Of a stretch of 64,000 nt of DNA, positions 7,560-16,375 are shown in pieces (the stretch's first letter is position 1; every line of letters begins with the position of its first letter). The position numbers and the translations under genes are program-made. The notes beneath the pieces are model-generated. The model saw nothing but the letters and a program-made list of their open reading frames with translations, was not told where the DNA came from and searched no databases. Source of the stretch: Ruminococcus sp. (GTDB taxonomy: Bacteria > Bacillota > Clostridia > Oscillospirales > Acutalibacteraceae); NCBI GenBank assembly GCA_017458845.1, contig JAFSZY010000014.1, positions 124,001 to 188,000 on the forward strand, in the 5' to 3' direction.

Positions 7560-8690
7560 ATGTTTAATATTATTAAAAAAGAAGGAAAAGCGCGCCGCGG
7601 TGTAATCAACACCGTTCACGGCAAGGTTCAGACTCCCGCGTTTATGAATGTGGCTACAGCGGGAGCTATTAAAGGCGCTGTATCGGCGTTTGATTTAAAA
7701 GACGTAAAATGTCAGATAATGCTGAGCAATACATATCATCTGCATTTGAGACCCGGAGATGAAAACATAAAGATGTTGGACGGTCTTCATAAGTTCACAA
7801 AATGGAGCGGTCCCATACTTACAGACAGCGGCGGATTTCAGGTATTTTCGCTCGCGAAACTCAGAAATATAACTGAGGACGGGGTAACTTTTAACTCGCA
7901 TCTTGACGGGCACAAGATATTTATGACTCCCGAAAAGAGTATGCAGATTCAGTCTAACCTCGGCTCAACAATAGCTATGGCGTTTGACGAATGTGTCGAA
8001 AACCCTTCACCTTATGATTACACTAAGAAATCCGCGGCGTTAACTGCGCGCTGGCTCAAACGCTGCAAAAAAGAGATGGAGAGGTTAAACTCTCTTGATG
8101 ATACAATCAACAAAGAACAAAAGTTGTTTGGTATAAACCAAGGCGGTATATATAAGGACTTACGAGTTGATAATATGAAGGAAATCGCCGAGCTTGACCT
8201 TGCGGGTTACGCCATAGGCGGACTTGCCGTTGGAGAAGAAACCGAGGTTATGTACGAAATAATTGACGAGGTTATCCCCTATATGCCTGATAATAAACCG
8301 CGTTACCTTATGGGCGTGGGAACTCCTGTTAATATTATTGAAGCGGTTTCCAGAGGCGTTGATATGTTTGACTGCGTTATGCCGAGCCGCAACGCGCGCC
8401 ATGGACACCTCTTTACATGGAGCGGCATAAGAAACATATTTAACGCTAAATACGAATTAGACGAAAGCCCGATTGACGAAATGTGCGACTGTTCTGTATG
8501 CCGTAATTTCAGCAGAGCGTATATTAGGCATTTGTTGAAAGCGGGTGAAATGCTCGGAATGAGGCTTTGTGTTTTGCATAATCTTCACTTTTATAATACA
8601 CTTATGGAACGCATTCGTGAGGAAATAGACAATAATACTTTTGATAAATTCCACAAAACTTACAGAGATATCCTCGGTAATCGTATATAA
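7560..8690 (+). CDS. tgt: tRNA-guanine transglycosylase
   Basis: Exchanges guanine-34 of Asp, Asn, His and Tyr tRNAs for the preQ1 base. 376 residues, full length. The substrate-binding aspartate in DSGGFQVFS (D89), the nucleophilic aspartate in MFDCVMPSRNARHG (D271) and the zinc ligands CxCxxC plus a distant His (C309, C311, C314, H340) are all present, so the enzyme should be active. AAAGGAG stands before the ATG, 11 bases after the queA stop. No clear terminator follows; the yajC promoter starts 36 bases after the stop. Confidence 0.97.
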   Translation: MFNIIKKEGKARRGVINTVHGKVQTPAFMNVATAGAIKGAVSAFDLKDVKCQIMLSNTYHLHLRPGDENIKMLDGLHKFTKWSGPILTDSGGFQVFSLAKLRNITEDGVTFNSHLDGHKIFMTPEKSMQIQSNLGSTIAMAFDECVENPSPYDYTKKSAALTARWLKRCKKEMERLNSLDDTINKEQKLFGINQGGIYKDLRVDNMKEIAELDLAGYAIGGLAVGEETEVMYEIIDEVIPYMPDNKPRYLMGVGTPVNIIEAVSRGVDMFDCVMPSRNARHGHLFTWSGIRNIFNAKYELDESPIDEMCDCSVCRNFSRAYIRHLLKAGEMLGMRLCVLHNLHFYNTLMERIREEIDNNTFDKFHKTYRDILGNRI

Positions 8691-8725
8691 ATTCAATCAA
8701 ATGTAGAATATTTGGCGTTTTTTGC

Positions 8726-8754
8726 TTGCAACTCGGGGTTATTTCTGCTATACT
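8726..8754 (+). promoter_or_regulatory. SigA-type promoter of yajC
   Basis: TTGCAA (8726-8731) and TATACT (8749-8754) are 17 bp apart, 44 bp before the yajC ATG, in the gap after tgt. This separates yajC from the queA-tgt unit. Confidence 0.7.
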
Positions 8755-8798
8755 GTCTAGAGCATAAGGTTAAAAGACAATAAGAAAGGAAAATTATT

Positions 8799-9197
8799 AT
8801 GAACGGATATTTACATACTCTCGATCAGGCAGCAGGCGGTCAGGGTAACTTTTCAATGATTTTTATTATAATTATTTATGTCGCTATCTTCGGCGCTCTC
8901 TACTTTTTCCTCATCAGACCTAATTCAAAGAAGAAGAAAGAAGAAGCTGAGCTCAGAAACAGCATTGAAATCGGCGATGAAGTAACTACAATCGGCGGAA
9001 TTATGGGTCGTGTTGTAGCTGTTAAGGATGACGAGGATGTTATCATTATAGAAACAGGCTCCGACAGAAATAAAATGAAGATGAAAAAATGGTGTATTTC
9101 TTCTGTTGATACTCATGACGGAAATCCTGTTGTGAAGAATACAGAGAAGAAGGGACTCTTCTCAGGTTTATTTAAAAAGAAAGACAACCAGCAATAA
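8799..9197 (+). CDS. yajC: Preprotein translocase subunit YajC
   Basis: Small inner-membrane partner of the Sec/SecDF translocation machinery. 132 residues with one hydrophobic segment (about 20-42), the typical FLIRPNSKKKKEE junction, the short beta domain (IEIGDEVTTIGGIMGRV) and a long charged cytosolic tail ending in a lysine-rich stretch. AGAAAGGA precedes the ATG. yajC next to tgt and queA is a widespread arrangement, although here it has its own promoter and a strong terminator. secD and secF do not follow. Confidence 0.93.
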   Translation: MNGYLHTLDQAAGGQGNFSMIFIIIIYVAIFGALYFFLIRPNSKKKKEEAELRNSIEIGDEVTTIGGIMGRVVAVKDDEDVIIIETGSDRNKMKMKKWCISSVDTHDGNPVVKNTEKKGLFSGLFKKKDNQQ

Positions 9198-9213
9198 AGT
9201 AATAAAAAAGATT

Positions 9214-9256
9214 ATCCCCGAATATAATCATACAGATTATGTTCGGGGGATTTTTT
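9214..9256 (+). terminator. Strong terminator after yajC, carrying the next gene's RBS
   Basis: ATCCCCGAA pairs with TTCGGGGGAT (one bulged G) and an inner ATAATC pairs with GATTAT, followed by six T. The T run ends directly at the ATG of the next gene, and the only purine-rich ribosome-binding candidate of that gene, GGGGGA, is inside the 3' arm of the stem. Translation of read-through RNA would need the hairpin opened. Confidence 0.8.
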
Positions 9257-9673
9257 ATGAAAAAATTCATATCAGGCAAAAGCAAAGCATTTGACTCAAA
9301 ACTTATGAAAAGTATAGTGTTCGGAGTATTGTGCAGTATAGCGACTGTAACAATACTTACTGTTATATTCTCGTTTGTTTTAACGCTCACAAACAAGTAT
9401 CCGACTGATGCAATTAACTACATATCCTCAGCTTTTTTGGGTATAGGCGGACTTGTTGGCGGATATATTGCGGGCAGAATAAACCAAAAGGCAGGGCTTG
9501 CAGTAGGAGCTTTATCGGGTTTTATTGTTTTTGTTATTATATTTATCGTAGGACTCAGTCAGTCAGTCGGGACGATTACTATTCTTACATTGATTAAACT
9601 TATAGTGCTTGTAATATTCGGCGGATTAGGCGGAGTGCTTGGAGTTAACAAAAAGAAAAATATTAAAATATAA
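9257..9673 (+). CDS. Small membrane protein, TIGR04086 family
   Basis: 138 residues with four predicted transmembrane segments, two of them glycine-rich (GIGGLVGGYIAGR and GGLGGVLGV), and a lysine-rich C-terminal tail. Its position directly after yajC and its pattern match the TIGR04086 family of clostridial membrane proteins; the function is unknown. An upstream ATG at 9239 lies within the terminator stem, so I place the start at 9257. The ribosome site GGGGGA is part of the yajC terminator hairpin, so expression probably depends on read-through or an unseen promoter. Confidence 0.75.
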   Translation: MKKFISGKSKAFDSKLMKSIVFGVLCSIATVTILTVIFSFVLTLTNKYPTDAINYISSAFLGIGGLVGGYIAGRINQKAGLAVGALSGFIVFVIIFIVGLSQSVGTITILTLIKLIVLVIFGGLGGVLGVNKKKNIKI

Positions 9674-9674
9674 A

Positions 9675-9691
9675 GGAGCCGTTACGGCTCC
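9675..9691 (-). terminator. Terminator of the rluA-type gene
   Basis: A perfect stem GGAGCCG / CGGCTCC with a TTA loop, followed on the minus strand by a T-rich stretch. The loop is the stop codon of the minus-strand gene. On the plus strand, which ends the TIGR04086 gene one base earlier, the T run is poor. Confidence 0.65.
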
Positions 9692-10554
9692 TCAATTATT
9701 GTCAGAATATCTGCGGGGATTTCGGTTTTTATATTTATTGTTTTGTTTGTTATAGGATGAATAAGTTCAACAGCAGCGCAATGCAGCGCCTGACGGCTGA
9801 TGAATTCAAGTGAACCGCCGTACATATCATCTCCTGCTAACGGATATCCTATGCTCGCCATATGACAGCGGATTTGCTGTGTTCTTCCTGTTTCAAGGGT
9901 AATTTTTAGCATAGTATGAATACCGTCTGTCTTAAGCGGAGTATAATGCGTAACAGCAGGCTTCCCCTCCTTGATAACTGCGCGCTGGACTGTGTGTCCT
10001 TTGAGCAATCCGATTGGCTTGTCTATCGTCCCGCTGTTCTCGATATAACCTTCGCAAACAGCGATATAAGATTTATGGACATTGTTCTGCAAAGCTGTTG
10101 CGGTATATTTATCCTTGGCTATTAAGACTACACCCGAGGTATCTTTATCAAGTCGGTTGACTGCTCTGAAAGTATAGCTCTCCCCTTTTTTGTCCTGGAG
10201 ATATTTTAGTATATTTGCCAGTGTATCTTCCTGGTGCACCTTTGTGGGATGCACAGGCATACCAAAGGGCTTGTCTATAGCGATGATATACTCATCCTCA
10301 TAAATAATATTCAAATCACCCTCTATCGGGGTGATTTCGTTTTTATCCTCAGGAAGATTTAGAACAATCACATCACCGCTGTGAAGGATATCAATTGTCT
10401 TTAAGTTTTTTCCGTTCCTTAAAATTCCGCTTTTTTCTCGCTTGAGCAGTGTTATTATACGAGCGGAAACTTTGCATCGCTTTCTGAGAAAGGTTCGCGC
10501 TTTCATTCCGCCGCAGTCATCAGGAACAATAAATCTGAGTTGTTTAGCGGACAT
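9682..10554 (-). CDS. RluA-family pseudouridine synthase
   Basis: 290-residue RNA pseudouridine synthase. An S4-like RNA-binding region (about 15-70) is followed by the RluA catalytic domain with the motif NRLDKDTSG, whose aspartate (D136) is the catalytic one in this family, and the RTQQIRCHMASIG block near the C-terminus. It may modify 23S rRNA or tRNA; the exact target (RluC, RluD or other) cannot be decided from sequence alone. Its start overlaps the end of the DUF1294 gene by 11 bases, so the two form an operon. A hairpin terminator closes the gene. Confidence 0.9.
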   Translation of the reverse strand: MSAKQLRFIVPDDCGGMKARTFLRKRCKVSARIITLLKREKSGILRNGKNLKTIDILHSGDVIVLNLPEDKNEITPIEGDLNIIYEDEYIIAIDKPFGMPVHPTKVHQEDTLANILKYLQDKKGESYTFRAVNRLDKDTSGVVLIAKDKYTATALQNNVHKSYIAVCEGYIENSGTIDKPIGLLKGHTVQRAVIKEGKPAVTHYTPLKTDGIHTMLKITLETGRTQQIRCHMASIGYPLAGDDMYGGSLEFISRQALHCAAVELIHPITNKTINIKTEIPADILTIIEEP

Positions 10555-10819
10555 AATTGAGTACCAAAAGAACTATTATCAGTTCTAAAACTATAATTAA
10601 CGGTATCCCCAGCATAAATTTAAGCTTTTGGGTTTTGTGGCGGATAATGAGCATTGTCGTGTACATAGCAACACCACCGCCGAGCGCGGATATTATAAGC
10701 AAGGCGGATTCGCTGACTCTCCACTTATGATGAATCGCTTTGTATTTGTCCGTAATTGTTACGATAACGGCGGTTAAACTGATAATTAGAAAGTATAAAA
10801 TAATAAAATTTATAAACAT
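10544..10819 (-). CDS. DUF1294 membrane protein
   Basis: 91 residues from the ATG at 10819 (a TTG at 10828 is an alternative start). Two or three hydrophobic segments and the motifs TDKYKAIHHKWRVSE, GG-G-Y and HKTQKLKF identify the DUF1294 family of small membrane proteins of unknown function. The gene ends inside the start of the pseudouridine synthase gene, which suggests coupled translation. It starts only 10 bases from the divergent glycosidase gene, so its promoter must lie inside that gene. No clear Shine-Dalgarno site is visible. Confidence 0.75.
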   Translation of the reverse strand: MFINFIILYFLIISLTAVIVTITDKYKAIHHKWRVSESALLIISALGGGVAMYTTMLIIRHKTQKLKFMLGIPLIIVLELIIVLLVLNYVR

Positions 10820-10829
10820 AGAGGTCAAA

Positions 10830-12020
10830 ATGAAAAGAAAAATAATAAATAATCTTCCGATAATTTTATCTGTTTGTATACTTATTGCGCTAGTGGCTTT
10901 GACAAACGTAAATCGCGAGCCGATTGCAAAAGTTGAGAAGCATAAAACCGCTGAGGTCGTATCGATACCCGAAGAAGAAATGCGCGGGCTTTGGGTTACA
11001 TATATAGATTTGAATATGAGCGATACAGACTATACATATAAAAGCTTTAAAGAAAAGTTTAACAATATAGCCGATACAGCGAAAAAGGATAAATTCAACA
11101 CTTTGATTGTGCACGTCAGACCGTTCTCGGACGCGTTGTACCGTTCGGAATATTTCCCCTGCTCACACATTTTATCTGGCGAGCAAGGCAAAAGCGTGGA
11201 GTATGACGCGCTCAAATATATGACTGAATACGCTCATAAGATTGGGTTAAAGCTTCACGCGTGGATTAACCCTTACAGAGTAAAGAACAAAGGCGACTTG
11301 AAATTGTCAAAGGATAATCCCTATATCAAAGACAAAAGTCTCGGAGTAAAAGTTAACGGCGGAATATACCTCAACCCCGCATTATCAAATGTCAGAACTC
11401 TGATAGAAAACGGAATTGAAGAAATAGTAAAGAACTACGACGTTGACGGAGTGCAATTTGACGACTACTTCTACCCTACAGACAAAAAGAGCTTTGACAA
11501 TAAGCAGTACCAAAGCTATAAGAAAAAATTAAAAACTAACGCTTTGCCTCTGGACGAATGGCGTATGGCGAACGTTAATGTTCTTGTGGCGGATTGCTTT
11601 AATATCTGCCATAAATACGGCAAGCTGTTCGGAATTTCGCCACAGGGAAATATAGATAACGACTACGACATGTATGCCGACGTAAAAAGCTGGTGCGCAA
11701 GCTGCGGCTATCTTGACTATATCTGCCCTCAGCTGTATTACAGCCTTGAGAACCCCGCGCTTACATTCAAAAACGCGCTCAAAGAGTGGCGGTCATTGGA
11801 TTTCGATAAGTCGGTCACGTTATATATCGGATTGGCTGGTTACAAAACAGGTACAGACAGCGATTCCGGCACTTGGAATAACAAAACTGATATTCTAAAA
11901 AAGGAATTAAATCTGATTAGAAAAAATAAACTGAAAGGTTTTATGTTTTACAGTTTTGCCGACCTTATCAGAAATGAAGCTGTAAAAGAAGTAAGTAACC
12001 TCGTAAAAGAGTTAAACTAA
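10830..12020 (+). CDS. GHL10-type glycoside hydrolase-like protein, membrane-anchored
   Basis: 396 residues. A hydrophobic N-terminal segment (about 9-28) acts as signal or anchor, followed by a family-10-like glycosidase domain (GHL10, DUF187) beginning EMRGLWVTYIDLN. Typical barrel blocks are HAWINPYRV, DGVQFDDYFYP, FGISPQGN and DYICPQLYYS. Proteins of this family act outside the cell and are thought to process polysaccharide or peptidoglycan-like glycans; the substrate here is unknown. The start at 10830 follows GAGGT; the frame is open further upstream only because it overlaps the DUF1294 gene. The stop overlaps the end of convergent mtaB by 9 bases. Confidence 0.85.
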   Translation: MKRKIINNLPIILSVCILIALVALTNVNREPIAKVEKHKTAEVVSIPEEEMRGLWVTYIDLNMSDTDYTYKSFKEKFNNIADTAKKDKFNTLIVHVRPFSDALYRSEYFPCSHILSGEQGKSVEYDALKYMTEYAHKIGLKLHAWINPYRVKNKGDLKLSKDNPYIKDKSLGVKVNGGIYLNPALSNVRTLIENGIEEIVKNYDVDGVQFDDYFYPTDKKSFDNKQYQSYKKKLKTNALPLDEWRMANVNVLVADCFNICHKYGKLFGISPQGNIDNDYDMYADVKSWCASCGYLDYICPQLYYSLENPALTFKNALKEWRSLDFDKSVTLYIGLAGYKTGTDSDSGTWNNKTDILKKELNLIRKNKLKGFMFYSFADLIRNEAVKEVSNLVKELN

Positions 12021-13304
12021 CTCACCAATGCAGTAATCATCAAAGGCTTTTGTGATTTTCACATCAACAATATCCCCCGTGAGGTTTTTGTCTGAATAGG
12101 CTCTTACCGGTGTGTAGTTCATCGTATATCCCTCATAGTACTCATTGTTTCTCAGTCTTTCTATGAGAACAGGTTCAAGACGTCCAACCTGAGATTCAAG
12201 AAAAGCCTTGCGGAGTTTGTCGCACTCCTCAATCATTTTCTTGGAACGGATATCTTTAATCCCGGGGTCTATATGATTGTCAAGCTTATCGGCTAAAGTG
12301 CCTTTACGGCGCGAATAAGGGAAAACGTGCACCTTCGAAAAACCGACCATTTTTACAAATTCAAGGCTTTCATTGAATTCTTCCTCAGTTTCCCCCGCGA
12401 AGCCAACCATAACGTCGGTAGTAATTGACGGGTTGTCAAAATGCTTACGCAGGGAATTTACAATCTGCATATATTCATCCTGATTATACTGCCTACGCAT
12501 ACGTTTGAGTGTGGCGTTGCAGCCGCTTTGTAAAGATAAATGGAATTGAGGACAGAACTTTTCCTGCTTTGAAAAACGCTGTATAAGCTCCTTATACATC
12601 ATCTCGGGCTCAAAAGAACCGAGACGGACACGTTTTATTTCATCAAATGAGCATACGATATCCACGGCGTCGGCGAGGTCGAAATCCTCTCCCTGGCCGT
12701 AAACAGAAAGGTTAATACCGACAAGTACAATTTCCTTGTAGCCCTTTTTAGATAAAGCATCAATTTCTTTCTTTAGATCCTCGGGTTTCTTGCTCCTGAC
12801 CCTTCCTCTGGCGTAAGGAATGATACAATATGAGCAAAAGCGGTTGCACCCGTCCTCGATTTTAACAAAAGCGCGGGTGTGACCGTCAAAGTTTTTGACT
12901 GTAACGCTCTCGTATTCAGCGTCTTTATTATCGTGCTCCTCAATATCAATAATATGATGATGAGTAGTCAGGAACTCGTTTATAGCTTCGACGAGCTTTT
13001 TGCGGCGCTTGTTGCCGAGGACAATGTCGCACCCTTCAAAGTCGCTGATTCTGTCAGGAAAAGCCTGTGGCATACAGCCTGTAAGCACAACAATACCGTT
13101 TGGATTGTTGCGGCGTACTTTATGAAGGATTTTTCTGTTTTTAGCGTCAGTTACAGAGGTAACCGTGCAAGTGTTAATGATTGTTATATCGGCTGTGTCC
13201 TTATTGTCAGATAAAGTAAAGCCGTTTGAGCGTAAAAGCTCTGACATTACCTGGCTTTCATACTGATTAACTTTGCAGCCGAGTGTAATTATATTAAAAT
13301 TCAT
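12012..13304 (-). CDS. mtaB: tRNA t6A37 methylthiotransferase MtaB
   Basis: Radical-SAM enzyme that converts t6A at position 37 of ANN-decoding tRNAs to ms2t6A. 430 residues: an N-terminal MTTase domain with three cluster cysteines (LGCKVNQYE, INTCTVT, LTGCMPQ), the radical-SAM motif CNRFCSYC in the middle and a C-terminal TRAM domain. The frame is open to a GTG at 13331, but that part lies in a terminator hairpin, so I chose the ATG at 13304, where the family sequence begins. No Shine-Dalgarno site precedes it and the his terminator ends about 10 bases away, so how it is expressed is unclear. Confidence 0.93.
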   Translation of the reverse strand: MNFNIITLGCKVNQYESQVMSELLRSNGFTLSDNKDTADITIINTCTVTSVTDAKNRKILHKVRRNNPNGIVVLTGCMPQAFPDRISDFEGCDIVLGNKRRKKLVEAINEFLTTHHHIIDIEEHDNKDAEYESVTVKNFDGHTRAFVKIEDGCNRFCSYCIIPYARGRVRSKKPEDLKKEIDALSKKGYKEIVLVGINLSVYGQGEDFDLADAVDIVCSFDEIKRVRLGSFEPEMMYKELIQRFSKQEKFCPQFHLSLQSGCNATLKRMRRQYNQDEYMQIVNSLRKHFDNPSITTDVMVGFAGETEEEFNESLEFVKMVGFSKVHVFPYSRRKGTLADKLDNHIDPGIKDIRSKKMIEECDKLRKAFLESQVGRLEPVLIERLRNNEYYEGYTMNYTPVRAYSDKNLTGDIVDVKITKAFDDYCIGELV

Positions 13305-13313
13305 AGCAAATGT

Positions 13314-13344
13314 AAAAAATCGGGCGGGCACAGAGACCCGCCCC
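13314..13344 (-). terminator. Terminator of the his operon, GC-rich palindrome
   Basis: On the minus strand GGGCGGG, an 8-base loop, CCCGCCC and then GATTTTTT. The core, GTAGGGGCGGG...CCCGCCCG, resembles a palindrome found in many copies in intestinal Clostridia, so it may be a mobile repeat used as a terminator. It directly abuts the start of mtaB. Confidence 0.8.
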
Positions 13345-13356
13345 TACGCGTTATTA

Positions 13357-13686
13357 TTAGGTGTTTTTATCTACTTCGTGAAATTTTTTGAGATTACCTG
13401 TCTTTTCACTCCGACTGTCTAGTTCTTTGAGCACCTCATCTAATGAAATTCCCTGCTCTACCATCATTACCATAAGGTGATAGATAAGGTCGGAAATCTC
13501 GTAGACAGTCTCGCTGTTGTCGTTGTTCTTTGCGGCGATAATTGTTTCACTGCATTCCTCGCCGACTTTCTTTAGAATTTTGTCGAGACCTTTTTCAAAC
13601 AGATAACAGGTATAAGAACCCTCTTGTTTATTCTCTTTACGGCTGAGCACTGTATTGTACAGAGCCTCTAAAACTTTATCATCCAT
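13357..13686 (-). CDS. hisE: Phosphoribosyl-ATP pyrophosphatase
   Basis: Second step of histidine synthesis: hydrolyses phosphoribosyl-ATP to phosphoribosyl-AMP. 109 residues with the MazG-like helical core, including [16 protein letters not shown] and the E-x-x-D segment [15 protein letters not shown]. It is a separate protein here, not fused to HisI as in many enteric bacteria. Last gene of the operon, 9 bases after hisI, followed by a strong terminator. Confidence 0.95.
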   Translation of the reverse strand: MDDKVLEALYNTVLSRKENKQEGSYTCYLFEKGLDKILKKVGEECSETIIAAKNNDNSETVYEISDLIYHLMVMMVEQGISLDEVLKELDSRSEKTGNLKKFHEVDKNT

Positions 13687-13695
13687 AAGCTTACC

Positions 13696-14016
13696 TCAGA
13701 ACTCCTTTATTTTTGTATAGAAACAGGAGTGATTACCCGTATGGCACGCGGCACCTGTCTGCTCAACGGTTATGAGCAATGTGTCGTCGTCGCAATCGGA
13801 GAAGATTTCAATTGCTTTCTGAAAATGTCCCGATGTAGCGCCTTTGTTCCAGAGCTCCTGACGGCTGCGTGAATAAAACCAGGTAAAGCCTGTTTCCAAA
13901 GTTTTCTGCATTGATTCACGGTTCATATACGCGAGCATAAGAACCTCGCCTGTTGATTTTTCCTGAACTATAGCAGGAATTAAATCCGATTTTACAAAGT
14001 ATTTATCCAAATCCAT
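13696..14016 (-). CDS. hisI: Phosphoribosyl-AMP cyclohydrolase
   Basis: Third step of histidine synthesis: opens the adenine ring of phosphoribosyl-AMP. 106 residues with the zinc-binding cysteines in [12 protein letters not shown] near the C-terminus and the metal-site block FSDCDDDT. The frame is open to 14094, but that overlap lies inside hisA; the ATG at 14016 is one base after the hisA stop, uses AGGTAAG as ribosome site and gives the normal family length. hisF, which usually sits between hisA and hisI, is absent. Confidence 0.95.
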   Translation of the reverse strand: MDLDKYFVKSDLIPAIVQEKSTGEVLMLAYMNRESMQKTLETGFTWFYSRSRQELWNKGATSGHFQKAIEIFSDCDDDTLLITVEQTGAACHTGNHSCFYTKIKEF

Positions 14017-14017
14017 A

Positions 14018-14734
14018 TCACTTACCTGCCAACTGAATTGCCTGAGCCAAATCAAGGTCGCCCGTATATATGGCTTTACCTGTAATAGCTCCATAAATAT
14101 TTAGTGCTTTGAGATTCAGTATATCTTTGATATTTGACACACCGCCACTGGCTATTACGTCACAGTCAATACTGCCCGCCAGCTTATCGAGCTGATTAAG
14201 ATTAGGGCCAGACAAAGTGCCGTCTTGGTCAATATCGGTAAATATAATAGTCTTTACGCCGATACTTTCCATCTGCTTAGCAAGACTGAGATAATCTATT
14301 TCGGACTTATCAGTCCAGCCCTGAGCGCGGACAATGCCGTCCTTGGCGTCGATACCTACGGCAATCTGAGAATCATAGTTATTGACAGCGTCAATTACAA
14401 ATTGCTGGTTGTTAACAGCGGCAGAACCGAGAATAACACGGGATACACCGTTATCAAGATAATGCTCGATTCTGTCCATATTTCTGATACCGCCGCCGAC
14501 TTCAACTTTAATATTGAAAGATTTGGCGATGTCAATAATAAGGTCGGAATTAATCAGCTTACCGTCCTTAGCGCCGTCGAGATCCACCATATGCATCCAC
14601 TCAGCGCCCGCGTCAACAAAGCTCTGAGCGACTTCATACGGGTCGTCGGCTACTCTGGAGACTGTTGAATAATCCCCCTTAAAAAGTCGAACACAATTGC
14701 CGTCTATAATATCAATGGCAGGCAAAATAATCAT
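14018..14734 (-). CDS. hisA: ProFAR isomerase HisA
   Basis: Fourth step of histidine synthesis, an Amadori rearrangement of ProFAR. 238 residues forming a (beta/alpha)8 barrel; the first catalytic aspartate is in [13 protein letters not shown] (D8) and the second in [13 protein letters not shown]. These blocks identify HisA rather than its relative HisF. Its ATG overlaps the hisB stop (TGATG), so translation is coupled. Normally hisH stands before it and hisF after it; neither is present. Confidence 0.95.
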   Translation of the reverse strand: MIILPAIDIIDGNCVRLFKGDYSTVSRVADDPYEVAQSFVDAGAEWMHMVDLDGAKDGKLINSDLIIDIAKSFNIKVEVGGGIRNMDRIEHYLDNGVSRVILGSAAVNNQQFVIDAVNNYDSQIAVGIDAKDGIVRAQGWTDKSEIDYLSLAKQMESIGVKTIIFTDIDQDGTLSGPNLNQLDKLAGSIDCDVIASGGVSNIKDILNLKALNIYGAITGKAIYTGDLDLAQAIQLAGK

Positions 14735-15312
14735 CAGAGTACTCCTTTTGTGGATAAAACTTCACCCGAATCATTGTTTTTAACAGCAAGACGCATTGCG
14801 TGAGCAACAGCCTTGTATATTGATTCGACAATGTGGTGAGAATTAGAACCGTATAGATTTTTAACGTGAAGAGTTATCTCCGCGTTAAAGGCTAAAGCTC
14901 GCATAAACTCTACCGTTAAAGCAGAGGTATAATCACCGCATTTTTCCTGCGGGAACTCTGCGTCAAACACCAGAAAAGGTCTGCCGCTTACATCAACAGA
15001 GGCGAACGAAAGAGCTTCGTCCATAGGAACATAAAAGCTTCCGAAGCGTTCGATTGAGCTTTTGTCGCCGAGAGTTTCTTTGAAAGCTTTGCCCAGAACA
15101 ATACCCGTGTCCTCAACTGTGTGGTGGTCGTCAACATTCAGGTCGCCGTTTACATTGACGTCTAACCCGAACCCACCGTGAGCAGCGAAAGAATTCAGCA
15201 TATGGTCAAAGAAACCAATGCCTGTATTGACGTTGACTTTTCCGCCGTCGAGATTAAGGCTGAGTTCGATATCGGTTTCCTTTGTTTGTCTTGAAATTTT
15301 AGCTTCTCGCAT
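14734..15312 (-). CDS. hisB: Imidazoleglycerol-phosphate dehydratase
   Basis: Sixth step of histidine synthesis: removes water from imidazole glycerol phosphate. 192 residues, the single-function form without a phosphatase domain. Both manganese-binding HHxxE motifs are present (DDHHTVEDTG and NSHHIVESIYKA). It overlaps hisC by 14 bases and hisA by one. A separate histidinol-phosphate phosphatase would be needed and is not in the window. Confidence 0.96.
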   Translation of the reverse strand: MREAKISRQTKETDIELSLNLDGGKVNVNTGIGFFDHMLNSFAAHGGFGLDVNVNGDLNVDDHHTVEDTGIVLGKAFKETLGDKSSIERFGSFYVPMDEALSFASVDVSGRPFLVFDAEFPQEKCGDYTSALTVEFMRALAFNAEITLHVKNLYGSNSHHIVESIYKAVAHAMRLAVKNNDSGEVLSTKGVL

Positions 15313-16375
15313 AGTTTTTCTCCAAAATAAATTGTTTTATTGTTTTTATAACTATTGTATTCTCTTCTTTTGTTCCTGAAGTGATACGAATATAATCACC
15401 CATATATCTTATGGCAATTGAATTATTTTTCAGATAATCCCAAAGCTCTTTTCCAAAAGGTGTTTTAACAAATACAAAATTTGTTTTAGTAGGATACACT
15501 GTGAAGTCATCAATATTTTTGCCGATTGCAACAAGTTCATTATAGAGCAGTTTAGTGTTTTCGACAATAGTATTGATACGTTCTTTTAATAGTGACTTAT
15601 TTTTGTACAGTTGAGCGCCGATAGCTTGAGATAAGGAATTTACGTTATAAGGCGATTTTACAGCGGCAATAGCATTTGAAATAGTCGTATTGGATACAGC
15701 AAAACCAAGCCTGAGAGCCGCCGAGCCCAAAGCCTTTGAAGCGGTACGAAATACAATGAGATTATCGTAATCGTTTATATCCTTTAAAAGGCTTTCGCTT
15801 TCATCCCAGAAGTCCATATACGCTTCATCAAGGACTACAAGAGCGTTAACATTTCTTATTAGCTTTATACATTCGTCTTTTCTTATCCCCTGCCCTGTAG
15901 GATTGCACGGATTGGAAAAAATCAAAAGCTTGATATCTTCCTTATTCACGGAATCTATTAAAGCGTCTACGTTTATATTCAACTCATAATTCTTTAAAAA
16001 TCTAACGCAAGGGTTTTCAGTAATGCTCGAGTAAAACTCATACATACTGAAGTCGGGAGCGGTAACGAGCATCTTATCTCCCTTTTTGAGAAACGCTGAT
16101 TCTATCAGGAAGATAAGCTCGTCCGAACCGTTGCCAACAGTGACATTCTTATAATCCAGACCGTAGAAATCAGCGAAAGATTTTCTCAGTTCAGTACAAG
16201 TTGGATCGGGATATCGGTTGAAATTAAGGTTATCCACAATATTATGAACCATACCGAGCATTTCTTCCGTGTAATTCAACGTGCACTCGTTTGCGTCAAG
16301 GCGAATGCTGTAATCACCTGAAATCGGCTCGTATGGCACAAGATTTATAATTTTATCGTTTAATTCGTAGGACAT
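15299..16375 (-). CDS. hisC: Histidinol-phosphate aminotransferase
   Basis: PLP enzyme that converts imidazole acetol phosphate and glutamate to histidinol phosphate. 358 residues, fold type I, with the PLP lysine in RTASKALGSAALRLG (K214), the NPCNPTG block and the SDELI segment. The start shares one base with the hisD stop (TAATG). Position between hisD and hisB is the normal order. Confidence 0.95.
   Translation of the reverse strand: MSYELNDKIINLVPYEPISGDYSIRLDANECTLNYTEEMLGMVHNIVDNLNFNRYPDPTCTELRKSFADFYGLDYKNVTVGNGSDELIFLIESAFLKKGDKMLVTAPDFSMYEFYSSITENPCVRFLKNYELNINVDALIDSVNKEDIKLLIFSNPCNPTGQGIRKDECIKLIRNVNALVVLDEAYMDFWDESESLLKDINDYDNLIVFRTASKALGSAALRLGFAVSNTTISNAIAAVKSPYNVNSLSQAIGAQLYKNKSLLKERINTIVENTKLLYNELVAIGKNIDDFTVYPTKTNFVFVKTPFGKELWDYLKNNSIAIRYMGDYIRITSGTKEENTIVIKTIKQFILEKNYARS

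Noticed and set aside
13305-13331. GTG start of mtaB at 13331
   Set aside because: That codon is inside the his terminator stem and the extra residues do not match the family.
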